A model generated the notes under the pieces. It worked only from the letters and a program-made list of their open reading frames with translations, was not told where the DNA came from and did no database searches. Below, one piece after another: positions 23,874 through 33,700 of a stretch of 64,000 bases of DNA. This DNA is from Aridibacter sp965216195 (lineage in GTDB: Bacteria; Acidobacteriota; Blastocatellia; Pyrinomonadales; Pyrinomonadaceae): positions 3,162,001 through 3,226,000 of the forward strand of contig OZ244151.1 in NCBI GenBank assembly GCA_965216195.1, written 5' to 3'. The position numbers were made by a program, and so were the translations under genes. The stretch's first letter is position 1. Each line of letters starts with the position of its first letter.

Positions 23874-25748
23874 ATGGCAGACGAAGCGAAAAAATATCAC
23901 GAAGAAGAAGCGATCGAGAAATCGTATGATTTTCAGACTACGAAGCGTCTTTTTGCCTACCTAAGACCCTACTGGAAAATGATGGTCTTGGCGCTCTGCC
24001 TCACGCTCCTGACCAACACACTTATAAGCTTACAGCCATTTTTTACAAAAATCGCTATCGACGACTTTATCGTGCCGAAAAAAACTGAAGGCATTTGGTA
24101 TTTCGCCTTTGCGTTTTTTGCTCTTTTCCTGTTCCGCTTTGTTTTCTCTTATGTGCAGGAAATCTTGCTAAACGTTGTAGGACAAAAGGTTATGTTTGAT
24201 CTGCGCTCGCAGATTTTCTCTAAACTTCAGCGGCTTCAGATATCCTACTACGATAAAAATCCGGTTGGACGAATAATCACCCGCCTAACCTCAGACGTCG
24301 ATTCGCTTAACGAACTTTTCACTTCCGGCGTGATCGAAGGGTTGGGTGATATGGTTGTAATTGTTGCAATCATTGGAATAATGTTTTGGCTTGATTGGAA
24401 ACTGGCTCTTGTTTCACTGATCGTTGTGCCTCTTTTGATTCTTGCGACTAACTGGTTTCGTAAACACGCGCGGGTTGGTTTCGACAAGGTTCGTACGCGT
24501 ATGGCTAAAATCAATGCCTTCCTGCAGGAGCATATTTCCGGCGCACAAACCGTCCAACTTTTTAACGCCGAAGAAAAGGCGACACAGACTTTTCACGAGA
24601 TAAACGATGATTACCGAAACGCGAATATCGAAACGATATTTTACTACTCGATCTTTTTCCCGATGGTGGAGTTTATAGGCGTCATAGGGATCGCCGTGAT
24701 TATCTGGTTTGGCGGGTATCAGATTTTAACAAATACATCAGCCAGCGGATCGGCTTTGACAATCGGAACCGTAATTGCGTTTATTCAGTATTCCCAACAA
24801 TTGTTTCAACCAATTCGTAATTTATCCGATAAATATAATGTCTTACAGGCTGCAATAGTGGCTTCCCATAGGGTTTTCGTGTTGCTCGATGAAGATGTTG
24901 AGATTAGATCGCCAGCCGACCCAAAAAAGTTTTCGCGTGCTCAAGGCGAAATCGAATTTCGAAATGTTTGGTTTGCTTACAATGATAAAGAGTGGGTTAT
25001 GAAAAACGTCTCGTTTTCCGTAAAACCAGGGGAAAGTGTTGCGCTTGTTGGACATACTGGATCAGGGAAAACTACGGTTACAAATCTTCTGATGCGTTTT
25101 TACGATGTTCAAAAAGGCAGAATTCTGCTTGACGGGGTTGACGTGCGAGACTGGGATCTAGAAATACTTCGAGAAAACTTTGCAGTTGTGTTGCAGGATG
25201 TTTTTCTTTTCAGTGGGTCTATTGAAAACAACATACGTCTTGGAAATAGAGGAATTTCGGATGAAAAAGTGCGTTGGGCAGCTGAAGAAGTTCGTGCCGA
25301 TCAGTTTATAGAAAGAATGGAAAATTCTTACAAGACGGAGGTTAAGGAGCGCGGCGCAGGAATATCGGTCGGGCAGAAGCAGCTTGTTTCATTTGCCAGA
25401 GCCCTGGCTTTCGAGCCCTCAATTCTGATTCTGGATGAGGCGACCAGCTCAATAGATACCGAAACCGAACAACTGATCCAACGCGCTGTCAATCGAATTA
25501 TGGATAAACGCACCTCGCTGGTTGTCGCCCATAGATTATCAACAATTCAAAGATGTGACCGCATATTGGTTTTTCACCACGGCGCATTGCGCGAACAGGG
25601 AAATCATAACGAGTTGATCAAAGCCAAAGGCCTTTATTGGAGGCTTTTCCAGCTTCAATATAGCGACTCCGAACCATCCAGAGAATCCCGTTCGGATTCG
25701 GACTTTCACGGTTTTGACCTAAATTCTCCAATCGCAACGGAAAACTAG
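23874..25748 (+). CDS. ABC exporter, fused permease and ATPase (MsbA/BmrA type)
   Basis: A 624-residue half-transporter that works as a homodimer or heterodimer. The six-helix membrane domain covers about residues 35-330. The ATPase has Walker A GHTGSGKTT, the Q-loop VLQDVFLFSG, the signature here read as AGISVGQKQLVSFARAL (VGQKQ instead of the common SGGQ), Walker B LILDEATSSID and the switch histidine in VAHRLST. It exports lipids, drugs or peptides; the substrate cannot be told. The C-terminal tail after residue 595 is serine-rich and probably disordered. Confidence 0.9.
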   Translation: MADEAKKYHEEEAIEKSYDFQTTKRLFAYLRPYWKMMVLALCLTLLTNTLISLQPFFTKIAIDDFIVPKKTEGIWYFAFAFFALFLFRFVFSYVQEILLNVVGQKVMFDLRSQIFSKLQRLQISYYDKNPVGRIITRLTSDVDSLNELFTSGVIEGLGDMVVIVAIIGIMFWLDWKLALVSLIVVPLLILATNWFRKHARVGFDKVRTRMAKINAFLQEHISGAQTVQLFNAEEKATQTFHEINDDYRNANIETIFYYSIFFPMVEFIGVIGIAVIIWFGGYQILTNTSASGSALTIGTVIAFIQYSQQLFQPIRNLSDKYNVLQAAIVASHRVFVLLDEDVEIRSPADPKKFSRAQGEIEFRNVWFAYNDKEWVMKNVSFSVKPGESVALVGHTGSGKTTVTNLLMRFYDVQKGRILLDGVDVRDWDLEILRENFAVVLQDVFLFSGSIENNIRLGNRGISDEKVRWAAEEVRADQFIERMENSYKTEVKERGAGISVGQKQLVSFARALAFEPSILILDEATSSIDTETEQLIQRAVNRIMDKRTSLVVAHRLSTIQRCDRILVFHHGALREQGNHNELIKAKGLYWRLFQLQYSDSEPSRESRSDSDFHGFDLNSPIATEN

Positions 25749-25829
25749 TAACACGCTGGAAACCATTGCGAAAAATACACTTTAAGAGATTAGTTTTTAA
25801 AAAAATTAGGATAAATCGAGGAAATCAGG

Positions 25830-25835
25830 TATAAT
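25830..25835 (+). promoter_or_regulatory. Possible extended -10 box (GGTATAAT) before the sigma-factor gene
   Basis: GGTATAAT ends 12 nt before the ATG at 25848, implying a very short leader. No clear -35. Confidence 0.4.
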
Positions 25836-25847
25836 TTTTGATTACAA

Positions 25848-26861
25848 ATGTCCCCTAAAACTGATCAAGAAGAAAGCTTTTTAGATCGGCAAGAAGGCTT
25901 GATAAAGGAGCTTTACGCTGAATGTATCGAAACCGCACCCAATTTCGGTATCGATAAAGATACTTTTAGAACGTCGCTCCGAAATAGCATGAAGAAATTC
26001 CTCATCAAGTCAAGCGATTCGCTTCCAAGCGATGAAGACGCGGAGAAATTCTTGCGTTCAATTCAAAAAGATGACCTATTCCTCGCCCTCGGATGTGCGA
26101 AAGGAAATGAACGGGCCTGGTGGGAGTTTGATCACCAACACCGTACTTACCTTGAACGCATTTCCAGACATCTCGCAAGCTCGGATTTGAACGCTCAAGA
26201 AGTTGTTGATCTTGTCTATGTAGAGCTTTACGGAACACGTGTTGTGGACGGCGAGAGGGTTTCAAAATTCGCGACATATAGCGGAAAGGGTTCGATAAGA
26301 GGTTGGCTCAGAACCGTAATATGGCACTCGCTTGTAGATCTCCATCGTGCTAGCCACGATGAAGTCTCATTAGACGAAACTATTGAAAATGTGGGCGAAG
26401 GACATGCTCACTCAAATTTTGCCGAAACAAACTTAGGTGGCGAGAGCGAGATGATTGACGAGGTGGCGAAAGAACGCTACCGAAAGGCCACTGTATCTGC
26501 TATTGAATCAGCTTTTTCAGGTTTAGACGATCACGAAAAACTTCTACTGCTTTATTATCATGTAGATAGCCTAAAATTGCGCGAAATAGCTCGTCTTGTT
26601 GAAGTGCCGACCTCGCCCCTGCGAAACTGGTTTCAACGAAGGTCTGCCGCAAGAGAGAAAAATCCCGGTAGTCGCATTCACGAATCGACGATAATGCGTT
26701 GGCTGGAAAAGACTTATAAGAAAGTGTTGAAAACCTTTTGCGAAGATCTAAAAGGTGATCATCAGTTAAAAGAGGAAGAAATTGATATTTGTATGGAACT
26801 TGCGACCCGTGATCTCGCAAACCCGAATTTATATAAAAACTTAGCGACGAGTACTAATTAG
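25848..26861 (+). CDS. ECF-like RNA polymerase sigma factor with N-terminal extension
   Basis: A 337-residue protein. After about 80 residues of extension, the sigma-2 region reads LALGCAKGNERAWWEFDHQH ... EVVDLVYVELYG and SGKGSIRGWLRTVIWHSLVD. A linker with acidic HAHSNFAE follows, then a sigma-4 region: LDDHEKLLLLYYHVDSLKLR EIARLVEVPTSPLRNWFQR, a helix-turn-helix. A C-terminal helical addition follows (IMRWLEKTYKKVLKTF). It would direct RNA polymerase to a special promoter set. The zinc-finger protein 127 bp downstream is its likely anti-sigma partner. Confidence 0.75.
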   Translation: MSPKTDQEESFLDRQEGLIKELYAECIETAPNFGIDKDTFRTSLRNSMKKFLIKSSDSLPSDEDAEKFLRSIQKDDLFLALGCAKGNERAWWEFDHQHRTYLERISRHLASSDLNAQEVVDLVYVELYGTRVVDGERVSKFATYSGKGSIRGWLRTVIWHSLVDLHRASHDEVSLDETIENVGEGHAHSNFAETNLGGESEMIDEVAKERYRKATVSAIESAFSGLDDHEKLLLLYYHVDSLKLREIARLVEVPTSPLRNWFQRRSAAREKNPGSRIHESTIMRWLEKTYKKVLKTFCEDLKGDHQLKEEEIDICMELATRDLANPNLYKNLATSTN

Positions 26862-26987
26862 ATTACAACGCGCGCTTTTACCCCTACATCGAAAGAGTTT
26901 AATTCCCCCCCCCCCCTATTTTCTTAAGATTTTTATGCAAATATTACGAATGTGTTTCGTCTTGTGGTTGGAGGCTGAAACATCAAA

Positions 26988-27395
26988 ATGAATAACCAGA
27001 GGCAAGCAAACTCTAGACATCTGCAAATACAGGGTTTACTCGAAAAACACTTGCAAAAAAGCTCGCTAAGCAGGGATGTTGCGGCTGATGTTTCTCATTT
27101 GGACGAGGACACTCTCACTGCGTTTGTAGAAGGCAATCTGCTCGAAGGCGAATCAAAACCGATAATTAGCCACCTGGCGAAATGCTCGTATTGCAGACAC
27201 ATTTCCTCCGAACTAGTTAAGCTCGACATCGCTTTTGCCGATGAACCCCATCCCGCGGCGCGAACCGAAGGCGAACCGACAAAAGTTTCAGAAGTCTTAA
27301 ACGGAATCCTGAGCAGGATTTTTGGAGCGAACGACGGAGCTGTTTTTGCCCATGAAGAGAAAGAAGACGAGGGTGAGGAAACGAAGGAAGAGTAG
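26988..27395 (+). CDS. Zinc-finger (zf-HC2-like) putative anti-sigma protein without membrane helix
   Basis: A 135-residue soluble protein. The motif HLDEDTLTAFVEGNLLEGES ... HLAKCSYCRHISSEL near residues 37-75 is the anti-sigma zinc-binding H-x3-C-x2-C pattern. The C-terminus is acidic (EEKEDEGEETKEE). Most such anti-sigma proteins continue into a membrane helix; this one does not, so regulation would be cytoplasmic. It follows the ECF-like gene in the same direction and a strong terminator stands directly after it. A long C run (about 26907-26919) lies in the gap between the two genes. Confidence 0.72.
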   Translation: MNNQRQANSRHLQIQGLLEKHLQKSSLSRDVAADVSHLDEDTLTAFVEGNLLEGESKPIISHLAKCSYCRHISSELVKLDIAFADEPHPAARTEGEPTKVSEVLNGILSRIFGANDGAVFAHEEKEDEGEETKEE

Positions 27396-27431
27396 ATTAT
27401 TCGAGTAATGTAGCTAGAAGTTGCCAATTTG

Positions 27432-27467
27432 AGGCTGGCTGTGAATTTTTCATGGTCAGCCTTTTTT
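27432..27467 (+). terminator. Intrinsic terminator after the sigma/zinc-finger pair
   Basis: Stem of about 13 bp, AGGCTGGCTGTGA with TCATGGTCAGCCT including G-T pairs, loop ATTTT, followed by six T. Confidence 0.85.
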
Positions 27468-27511
27468 AACACGCTAATTTAGAAAAATTATTATTTTCTT
27501 GGTTTTCAGGG

Positions 27512-27517
27512 TATAAT
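27512..27517 (+). promoter_or_regulatory. Possible -10 box (TATAAT) upstream of ribA
   Basis: GGGTATAATG, 36 nt before the ribA start, directly after the previous terminator. The -35 is not clear. Confidence 0.45.
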
Positions 27518-27553
27518 GCTTGCTTAAATCGAAATATAGCTGGAGTAGAAAGA

Positions 27554-28189
27554 TTGTTGGAAAAGACAGTTGAGTGTCCTTCAAAAGAGGGAATCTCAGT
27601 CGAGAAAATTGCCGTTGCGAATCTGCCCACCCGGATTGGAGCTTTTAAGATAGCTGGTTACCGGTCTCTAAATAGTTCTGAGGAATTCGTCGTCCTCTTT
27701 AAAGGTGAGCTCAGTCGAGACGAGCCCACGCTGGTTAGAATCCACTCACAATGTTTGACGGGCGATGTATTTGGTTCGATCAAGTGCGATTGCGGACCTC
27801 AGCTTGAAAAAGCGATGGAAATGATTTCTGAGGAAGGCAATGGAGCAATTGTGTATCAACAGCAGGAAGGGCGTGGCATTGGAATCGTCAATAAAATCAG
27901 GGCTTACGCGCTTCAAGATGGTGGAGCCGACACGGTCGAGGCGAATGAAGAGCTCGGGTTTGAAATTGACGCGAGGGAGTATGACCAGTGTGCCGAAATC
28001 CTTTGGGACATTGGGCTTTGCAAAGTGCGCGTAATGTCAAACAACCCTGAAAAACTCCGGGCTCTAAAAGACGCCGGTTTAAGAATTGTCGAGCGTGTTC
28101 CAATCGAAGTCGACGCTCAGGAGTCGGCCGCCCATTATTTGCGAACTAAGAAGGAAAAGATGGGGCATTTGCTCGACTTTGACGAGTAA
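27554..28189 (+). CDS. ribA: GTP cyclohydrolase II
   Basis: A 211-residue enzyme that opens GTP to 2,5-diamino-6-ribosylamino-4-pyrimidinone phosphate, the first step of riboflavin synthesis. VRIHSQCLTGDVFGSIKCDCG carries the zinc-binding cysteines, and YQQQEGRGIGIVNKIRAYAL is the conserved GTP-site segment. It is the stand-alone form, not fused to RibB. The start is a TTG at 27554 with a second TTG immediately after it. The following gene begins 22 bp downstream, so they may share a transcript. Confidence 0.95.
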   Translation: MLEKTVECPSKEGISVEKIAVANLPTRIGAFKIAGYRSLNSSEEFVVLFKGELSRDEPTLVRIHSQCLTGDVFGSIKCDCGPQLEKAMEMISEEGNGAIVYQQQEGRGIGIVNKIRAYALQDGGADTVEANEELGFEIDAREYDQCAEILWDIGLCKVRVMSNNPEKLRALKDAGLRIVERVPIEVDAQESAAHYLRTKKEKMGHLLDFDE

Positions 28190-28211
28190 TATAAGGACTT
28201 TGGAAGTAATT

Positions 28212-29222
28212 ATGCGAGGCACGAAAAGTTTTTTGTTTTTAATTTTCTTTGTCTGCTTTTTAGCGCTTACAACGCAAACTGTATCCGCACAAAACACCAT
28301 CAATGGAATGATTTTCGACCACAACCGCAGACCGGTTCCAGACATCAACGTCGAACTTCTGGATGATCTCGAGCGAACAATCGCGACCCGTAAAACACGC
28401 GGTTCGGGTTTTTATTCATTTCAGAGGCTTAATCGTGGTGTTTATTACGTTAGCGTGAGAGTAGCAGGAACTAATTTTAAGCGAAAGAAAGTTCGTATAG
28501 ATCTTGGTGACCTAAACGCAATTGGCGGCGTTGACGTAAAGCAGGTCGATGTACATCTTGAGCTTGATGATAGAAAAACTGGTAGGACACCTGCACGAAC
28601 AGGGGTTGTGTTTGTTCAGGAGGTTCCATCTGAAGCTAAGCTTTTGTTTGCCAAAGCGACTAAGAACCTAAATGATGATTCCATTGAAGAGGCAGTAAGC
28701 AATTTAAATGCAGCGGTTAAGATTTTCCCGGAGTATTACCAGGCCCTGATAAAGTTGGGTACTCTTCATATAAATCTGGGCAAATTTGCCGATGGAGAAG
28801 GTTTCTTGACTAAAGCGGTGAATGTAAACCCAAAAAGCTTTACGGGCTATTACGGAATCGGGATTGCTCAATATAAACTCAAGAGAATGGATGAAGCGAT
28901 CGAAAACTTGCGAAAAGCGATTGAAATTGATCCAAGCGCGGAGCGGACTCATCTGCAGCTTGGAATTGTTCAAAGAGAATTGAAGCGTTTTGAAAAAGCA
29001 GAAACAAGTTTTTTGAAGGCTAAGCGCCTCAGCAACAATAGGTCATCCGATGCTAATTGGAATTTAGCGCTTCTTTATTATTACAACCTGAAAAAAAAGG
29101 AAAAAGCGGCAGATGAATTGGATTCTTTTCTAAAAAATCTTCCAAAGGAAGATAAAAAAAAGAATCCTCAAAAAGTAGCAACTGTTAAAAAATTAATCAA
29201 AAAGATTCGCAGAAAAGCGTAA
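28212..29222 (+). CDS. Secreted carboxypeptidase-regulatory-like domain + TPR protein (paralogue 1)
   Basis: A 336-residue protein. The start is the ATG at 28212, which opens a clear signal peptide (MRGTKSFLFLIFFVCFLALT..VSAQ). Residues 30-120 form a beta-sandwich CarboxypepD_reg-like domain (INGMIFDHNRRPVPDINVELLDD). About four TPR motifs follow from residue 145 (AVKIFPEYYQALIKLGTLHI, AIEIDPSAERTHLQLGIVQR). It probably acts as a periplasmic or outer-membrane scaffold. It is a tandem paralogue of the next gene, 23 bp downstream, with the same domain order. Confidence 0.82.
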   Translation: MRGTKSFLFLIFFVCFLALTTQTVSAQNTINGMIFDHNRRPVPDINVELLDDLERTIATRKTRGSGFYSFQRLNRGVYYVSVRVAGTNFKRKKVRIDLGDLNAIGGVDVKQVDVHLELDDRKTGRTPARTGVVFVQEVPSEAKLLFAKATKNLNDDSIEEAVSNLNAAVKIFPEYYQALIKLGTLHINLGKFADGEGFLTKAVNVNPKSFTGYYGIGIAQYKLKRMDEAIENLRKAIEIDPSAERTHLQLGIVQRELKRFEKAETSFLKAKRLSNNRSSDANWNLALLYYYNLKKKEKAADELDSFLKNLPKEDKKKNPQKVATVKKLIKKIRRKA

Positions 29223-29245
29223 TTGTTAGATGTTTTGGAGGAGAA

Positions 29246-30271
29246 ATGAAATTATTTAGGAGTTTGTTTGGGGCGGTGGTATTAGGTTGTTTTCTGCTTA
29301 CGGTCGGTGTGAACGCGCAGCGTGCAAATTCGATCAGCGGGCATGTTTTTAATCCACAGAGATTACCACTTGAAGGAATAACCGTTGAGCTGCTAGATGA
29401 TTTTGGAAGAACACAGACTCGCGTTCGTACTAGTAGTGATGGGCGATATTTCTTCGACGTAAAGGCAGGAACCGCTAAATATCGAGTTCGGGTCTTACCA
29501 ACCGGTACGGACTATCTTGAAGCGACCGCCAGGATCGAGATTCAAAATATTCTGCGAAATGATGCGGGTGGTGCGGTCGTTTGGGGAGCATTTATGAATG
29601 CTCAAAGAGATTTCTACCTGCGACTCGATCGGAGAAAACATGACCCCGGAAGAGCTGAAACGATTTTTGCCCAATCAGTTCCAAGAAGCGCAAAAGCCCT
29701 TTACGAAGAGGGCGTGGAGTTGATTGGAAAAAAGAGAAAAAAGGAAGGATACAAGAAATTAATCGCAGCAATTGAAGCCTTTCCTGACTATTATCTGGCT
29801 ATCGAAAAGCTTGGTTTGGAATATATTGTTGCTAAACACTACCGAGCTGCCAGCATCCTACTTCAAAGAGCAGTGCAAATTCATCCTAAAAGCTACAAAG
29901 GCTGGTATGGGCTTGCGTACTCCTATTCTTCCCTAAAACTCAATAAAGATGCGCTTACTGCGGCTAAAAACGCCTCCACACTTGGTCCTGGCTCGTTTGA
30001 AGCGCAGTTTCTTACTGGTAGACTTTTGAGACTTAATGGAAAATTTCGCGAATCCGAGAAACATTTTCTTAAGGCCAAGATTCTTGCTAAGAATTCTGAC
30101 AACAAGCAAATTCATTGGGAGCTCGCGCTACTTTATGCCTACAATTTGAAGCAATACGATAAGGCTGCCGATGAACTCGAAGCTCATCTGAAAATAAACC
30201 CGAATGCAGAAAACGCGGCGCAGCTGAGAACGTTAATTAGAGAGTTTCGGCAGAAGTCAAAGAGAACTTAA
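29246..30271 (+). CDS. Secreted carboxypeptidase-regulatory-like domain + TPR protein (paralogue 2)
   Basis: A 341-residue protein with a signal peptide (MKLFRSLFGAVVLGCFLLTVGVNAQ) and a GGAGGA ribosome binding site. The regulatory-like beta-sandwich is at 30-115 (ISGHVFNPQRLPLEGITVEL LDDFGRTQTRVR), followed by TPRs (AAKNASTLGPGSFEAQFLTG, YNLKQYDKAADELEAHLKIN). It arose with the preceding gene by tandem duplication, and both end in basic residues. Partners are unknown. Confidence 0.82.
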   Translation: MKLFRSLFGAVVLGCFLLTVGVNAQRANSISGHVFNPQRLPLEGITVELLDDFGRTQTRVRTSSDGRYFFDVKAGTAKYRVRVLPTGTDYLEATARIEIQNILRNDAGGAVVWGAFMNAQRDFYLRLDRRKHDPGRAETIFAQSVPRSAKALYEEGVELIGKKRKKEGYKKLIAAIEAFPDYYLAIEKLGLEYIVAKHYRAASILLQRAVQIHPKSYKGWYGLAYSYSSLKLNKDALTAAKNASTLGPGSFEAQFLTGRLLRLNGKFRESEKHFLKAKILAKNSDNKQIHWELALLYAYNLKQYDKAADELEAHLKINPNAENAAQLRTLIREFRQKSKRT

Positions 30272-30663
30272 ACGTCTAAAAATGAAATACTGCAAGGGTG
30301 AGTAAAATCCCTGGAGTAGTTGATTTATTTCAAACGCGTGTCGTAAGCAAAGCGTGTAGCCCCGCGAATGTGGAATTAGTGCCCTTTTCCGACTGAGCCG
30401 CATCTAAGACATTGAAGATATGATACTCACCGCGTCGATTTGCTCTTCCATTCAAGTAAGCTCACGCTCACTTCTCTTGCTAACGCTTTGATTCACCCTC
30501 AATAAACCGGTACGCTCAACTCTACCTAAACCAGTCCGATTCTTTTACGCGCAAGTTTTCTGGTTTCTTCCGGTGTCGCGAAAATACTACGCTTGTGTAA
30601 GTAAATCCGCTTGGCACCTCTTGGAGGGCGCCAAAAGCTCGTCCTTAATAGCTTCCGTTGCAA
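30272..30663. other. Gap with no recognised gene
   Basis: No open frame of convincing length or codon pattern. A short hairpin around GGCACCTC-TTGGA-GGGCGCC lies near 30622-30642. It may hold decayed sequence. Confidence 0.5.
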
Positions 30664-30695
30664 AGAAAAAACCCGTCCGATTTCTCGGACGGGTT
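30664..30695 (-). terminator. Intrinsic terminator after the Oar-like receptor gene
   Basis: Minus strand AACCCGTCCGA-GAAA-TCGGACGGGTT followed by a T run: an 11-bp perfect stem with a GAAA tetraloop. Confidence 0.92.
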
Positions 30696-30719
30696 AAAAG
30701 TTAAACTTCGGCAAACCAT

Positions 30720-33700
30720 TTAGAAGATAAATCTAAATCCGAAGGTTACTCGTCTACCAGTTTGGAAGTTCTCATTTGCGCCATATCGAACGTCCACATT
30801 GGTGCTGGCATTGATCTTCTGCAAGATCGTCTGCGCGCCACCAGCCTGGAAGCGTCTTTCAGCAAGTGAAACTAGTTCACCGTGTGAAAGTGATGCCGCT
30901 TCAGCTGCAGTAACCAAACCATTTGCCGGGTCATCCAGCGAATAGTTTGTAAGATCTGAGTTGTTAAAGAAGTCGGTGACCGCATTTTGGTCAAACAAGT
31001 TCAATACATCCAGATCAAACACAAACGAGTAGCGGTTATCACGACCAAATCTATATCTGTGACTGATACCTAAATCAGCTTGCGTATAGAAATCGGTACG
31101 TCCCATGTCACCACGTTCGGTCTTGATGATGCTGTTATAACCAGCAACCGTAACAAACGTAGTTACAGGAGTTCCGCTTTGAGCCGTAAAGAATGTCTTA
31201 AATTCAGTGGTGTTATTCGCCCAGCGATCAAAACGCTTGTTCCAATCAAGAGCATAAGCACCGGAGAACTTAAACACATGTGGGCGATCAGTTGCTAATT
31301 TTCCAACTGTTTCACCGCCAGCTACGGTCGATTCCGTAAACGGAGCATCAAATGCCCGCGAAACGTTCGGGTCGGTTCGACCTTCTTCGTCGGAACTCGC
31401 GAGTCCGGAGTAGTTACCCCACAAGCGACTCCAAGTGTAGTTAGCGTTGAAATAGAAGTCATTGGCAAATCTTCTGTTTAAGCCAACTTCTACTGCATCA
31501 TACTTACGCTTAGCGGTTACCGGCGACCATCCATTTTGCTCATAGAATTGTTTAACCAATCCCAGACCAGGGTTACCGATAATATAGGCTTCACTGCCTG
31601 AAGCGGTAATGAATCCAGCATCTTCTACTGCTCTGTCAAGTTTCTTTCTGATGTAGCGAGCAACGAATTTATATCTTTCGTTGATTTCACGCTCAAATGA
31701 GAAACTCAACTCGGTTTGACGCATAGCCAGAATATCCGGATCTACACCGCCTTGCTCAGCAATATCGAGCGAAGGATCATTCGAAGGTACACGGTGATCT
31801 ACCGAACATCTAACTTCCGAATAAGCAAATCCAGTTTGCGGACAGTTACCACCAACTATGATTTGCTGAGCACCACCTAAAATAGCACCCGGATCGTAAG
31901 TTCTGTAATCCTTATTAGGATCAAAGAGTTCGAACCAGTTACTGTAGTAGATGTTTCCACCAAAGGAACCTCTCGGCAGATCATATTTGAATCTGTCGTA
32001 GAACCATCCAAAGAAACCGGAAATCTTCGTGCTTCCATCTCCGAAGAGATCAAATGCAGCACCGATTCGAGGAGCAACCTTGTCGCCCCATCCAAATTGG
32101 ATAGCAGGAAACTCATTAAAGCTAGGAACTTCTTCCTTCTCAATACGGAAACCAAGATTCAATGTCAGACGATTAGTCGGCTGCCATTTGTCCTGGAAAA
32201 AGATTCCGTCATTAGTACTGGAAGCTTGTCCTTGAGCACCAAAGGTGATCACACGAGCCGAACCGATATTTCCAGGTGTCGGTGTTACATTACGTCCTGA
32301 CCATTGGTCAATTGGTCGACCATAGTAAAGAAGAATATACGCGTTTCGTGGCGACAATACATCGTTAAAGATTTTGTTGTATTGATATCCACCCTTGAAC
32401 TCATGTCGTCCACCAGCTTCGGTGATAAAGGTCGCATCAACGTCAATCGTTTCACGAACTGTAGCATCGAAAACGGTCGATCCTGCCCAGGCTATACCAT
32501 TATAGGTACCCGGTCCCGGACAACCCGATCCTGGAGGAGGGGGTCCACTTGAAGTACTACAACCAATTCTGGAGTTGGTTGGAGTATATGGGAAAGGAGC
32601 AGGTAAACCGTAAGTACCTAACTTATTGTTAATAAAGTTACGTCCATATCGAGCACCTACTACAATGTTTTCAGTTGCAGTCCAAACACCAGAAGCGGTA
32701 AAGATATTTGCATTTCTACGCCCACCACGTGTGTCAGTATATTCGGTTCCAACCAGTCCATTACCCGACGGATAACTATTACCCGTTTGAGTCGAAAGAG
32801 AGGGAATCAATCCCTGTGTAGAAATTGGATTCCATACAAATGTACTCGTTAACCGTAGTGAATCAGCAGGTTGTGCATCAATACGACCAAAAGCATATTC
32901 GTACTTAGTTCGAGCACGAAACGTTTCATGCGGCAGATTTTGATATGGAATTTTTCTGGAAGTCTCAAAAATCTGTGGTGTATAACTTCCTAAAAACCAC
33001 AATCTGTCCTTAACAATAGGTCCTGAAATTCTTGCTTTTGGATAAAAACCGCTTTGGTTTCCAAGTCCTTCATAGGAAAGATAGGTAGCTTGTCCGCCCT
33101 GCAAGAATAGAAGATCGCGCGGAGCAGCTTGTAGTTTACCAGGCTGGAATCCGATACCGAATTCTCCGTGGAGACCATTGTTACCACCTCGGGTTACAAC
33201 GTTGATCACACCACCGGTAGCACCACTATACTCAGCTTCAAAACCACTCGATTTCACTTGAACTTCCTGAACTAACGAGAAAGGCAAGTTATTGTTGCTG
33301 TCGAGTGTACCCGAAATAGCGTTTGTTACTTCATTACCGTCAACGATAAACGTATTCTCCGAACCACTGGCTCCATCAATCTGGTAACCACCGGATTTTG
33401 ATTCCGGACGGGTCGAAGGCGAAACCTTCAGCAAACTACCAAAGCTTTGACCTTTAGGTAAAAGTTCTGCAGTTTCCGCGGTAATGTTTGTTTGAATTTT
33501 CGATTCCGTAGTATCGATCGTAGCATTGTCACCTGCGATGACATCAACAACGGCGTCAACACCGGTAAGCGATAAATCCAGATTTACTGCAGTCGCTTTA
33601 CCCAAAACAACAATAATGTTTGTATAGGTTTTCGACGCAAAACCGGAGGTAGCCTCCGACTTAATGTTGTATTTACCGGGCGGAACCCTAATGATTCTCT

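Noticed and set aside
30272..30663. Hidden gene between the TPR protein and the receptor
   Set aside because: No frame with plausible codon pattern or recognisable protein motif.
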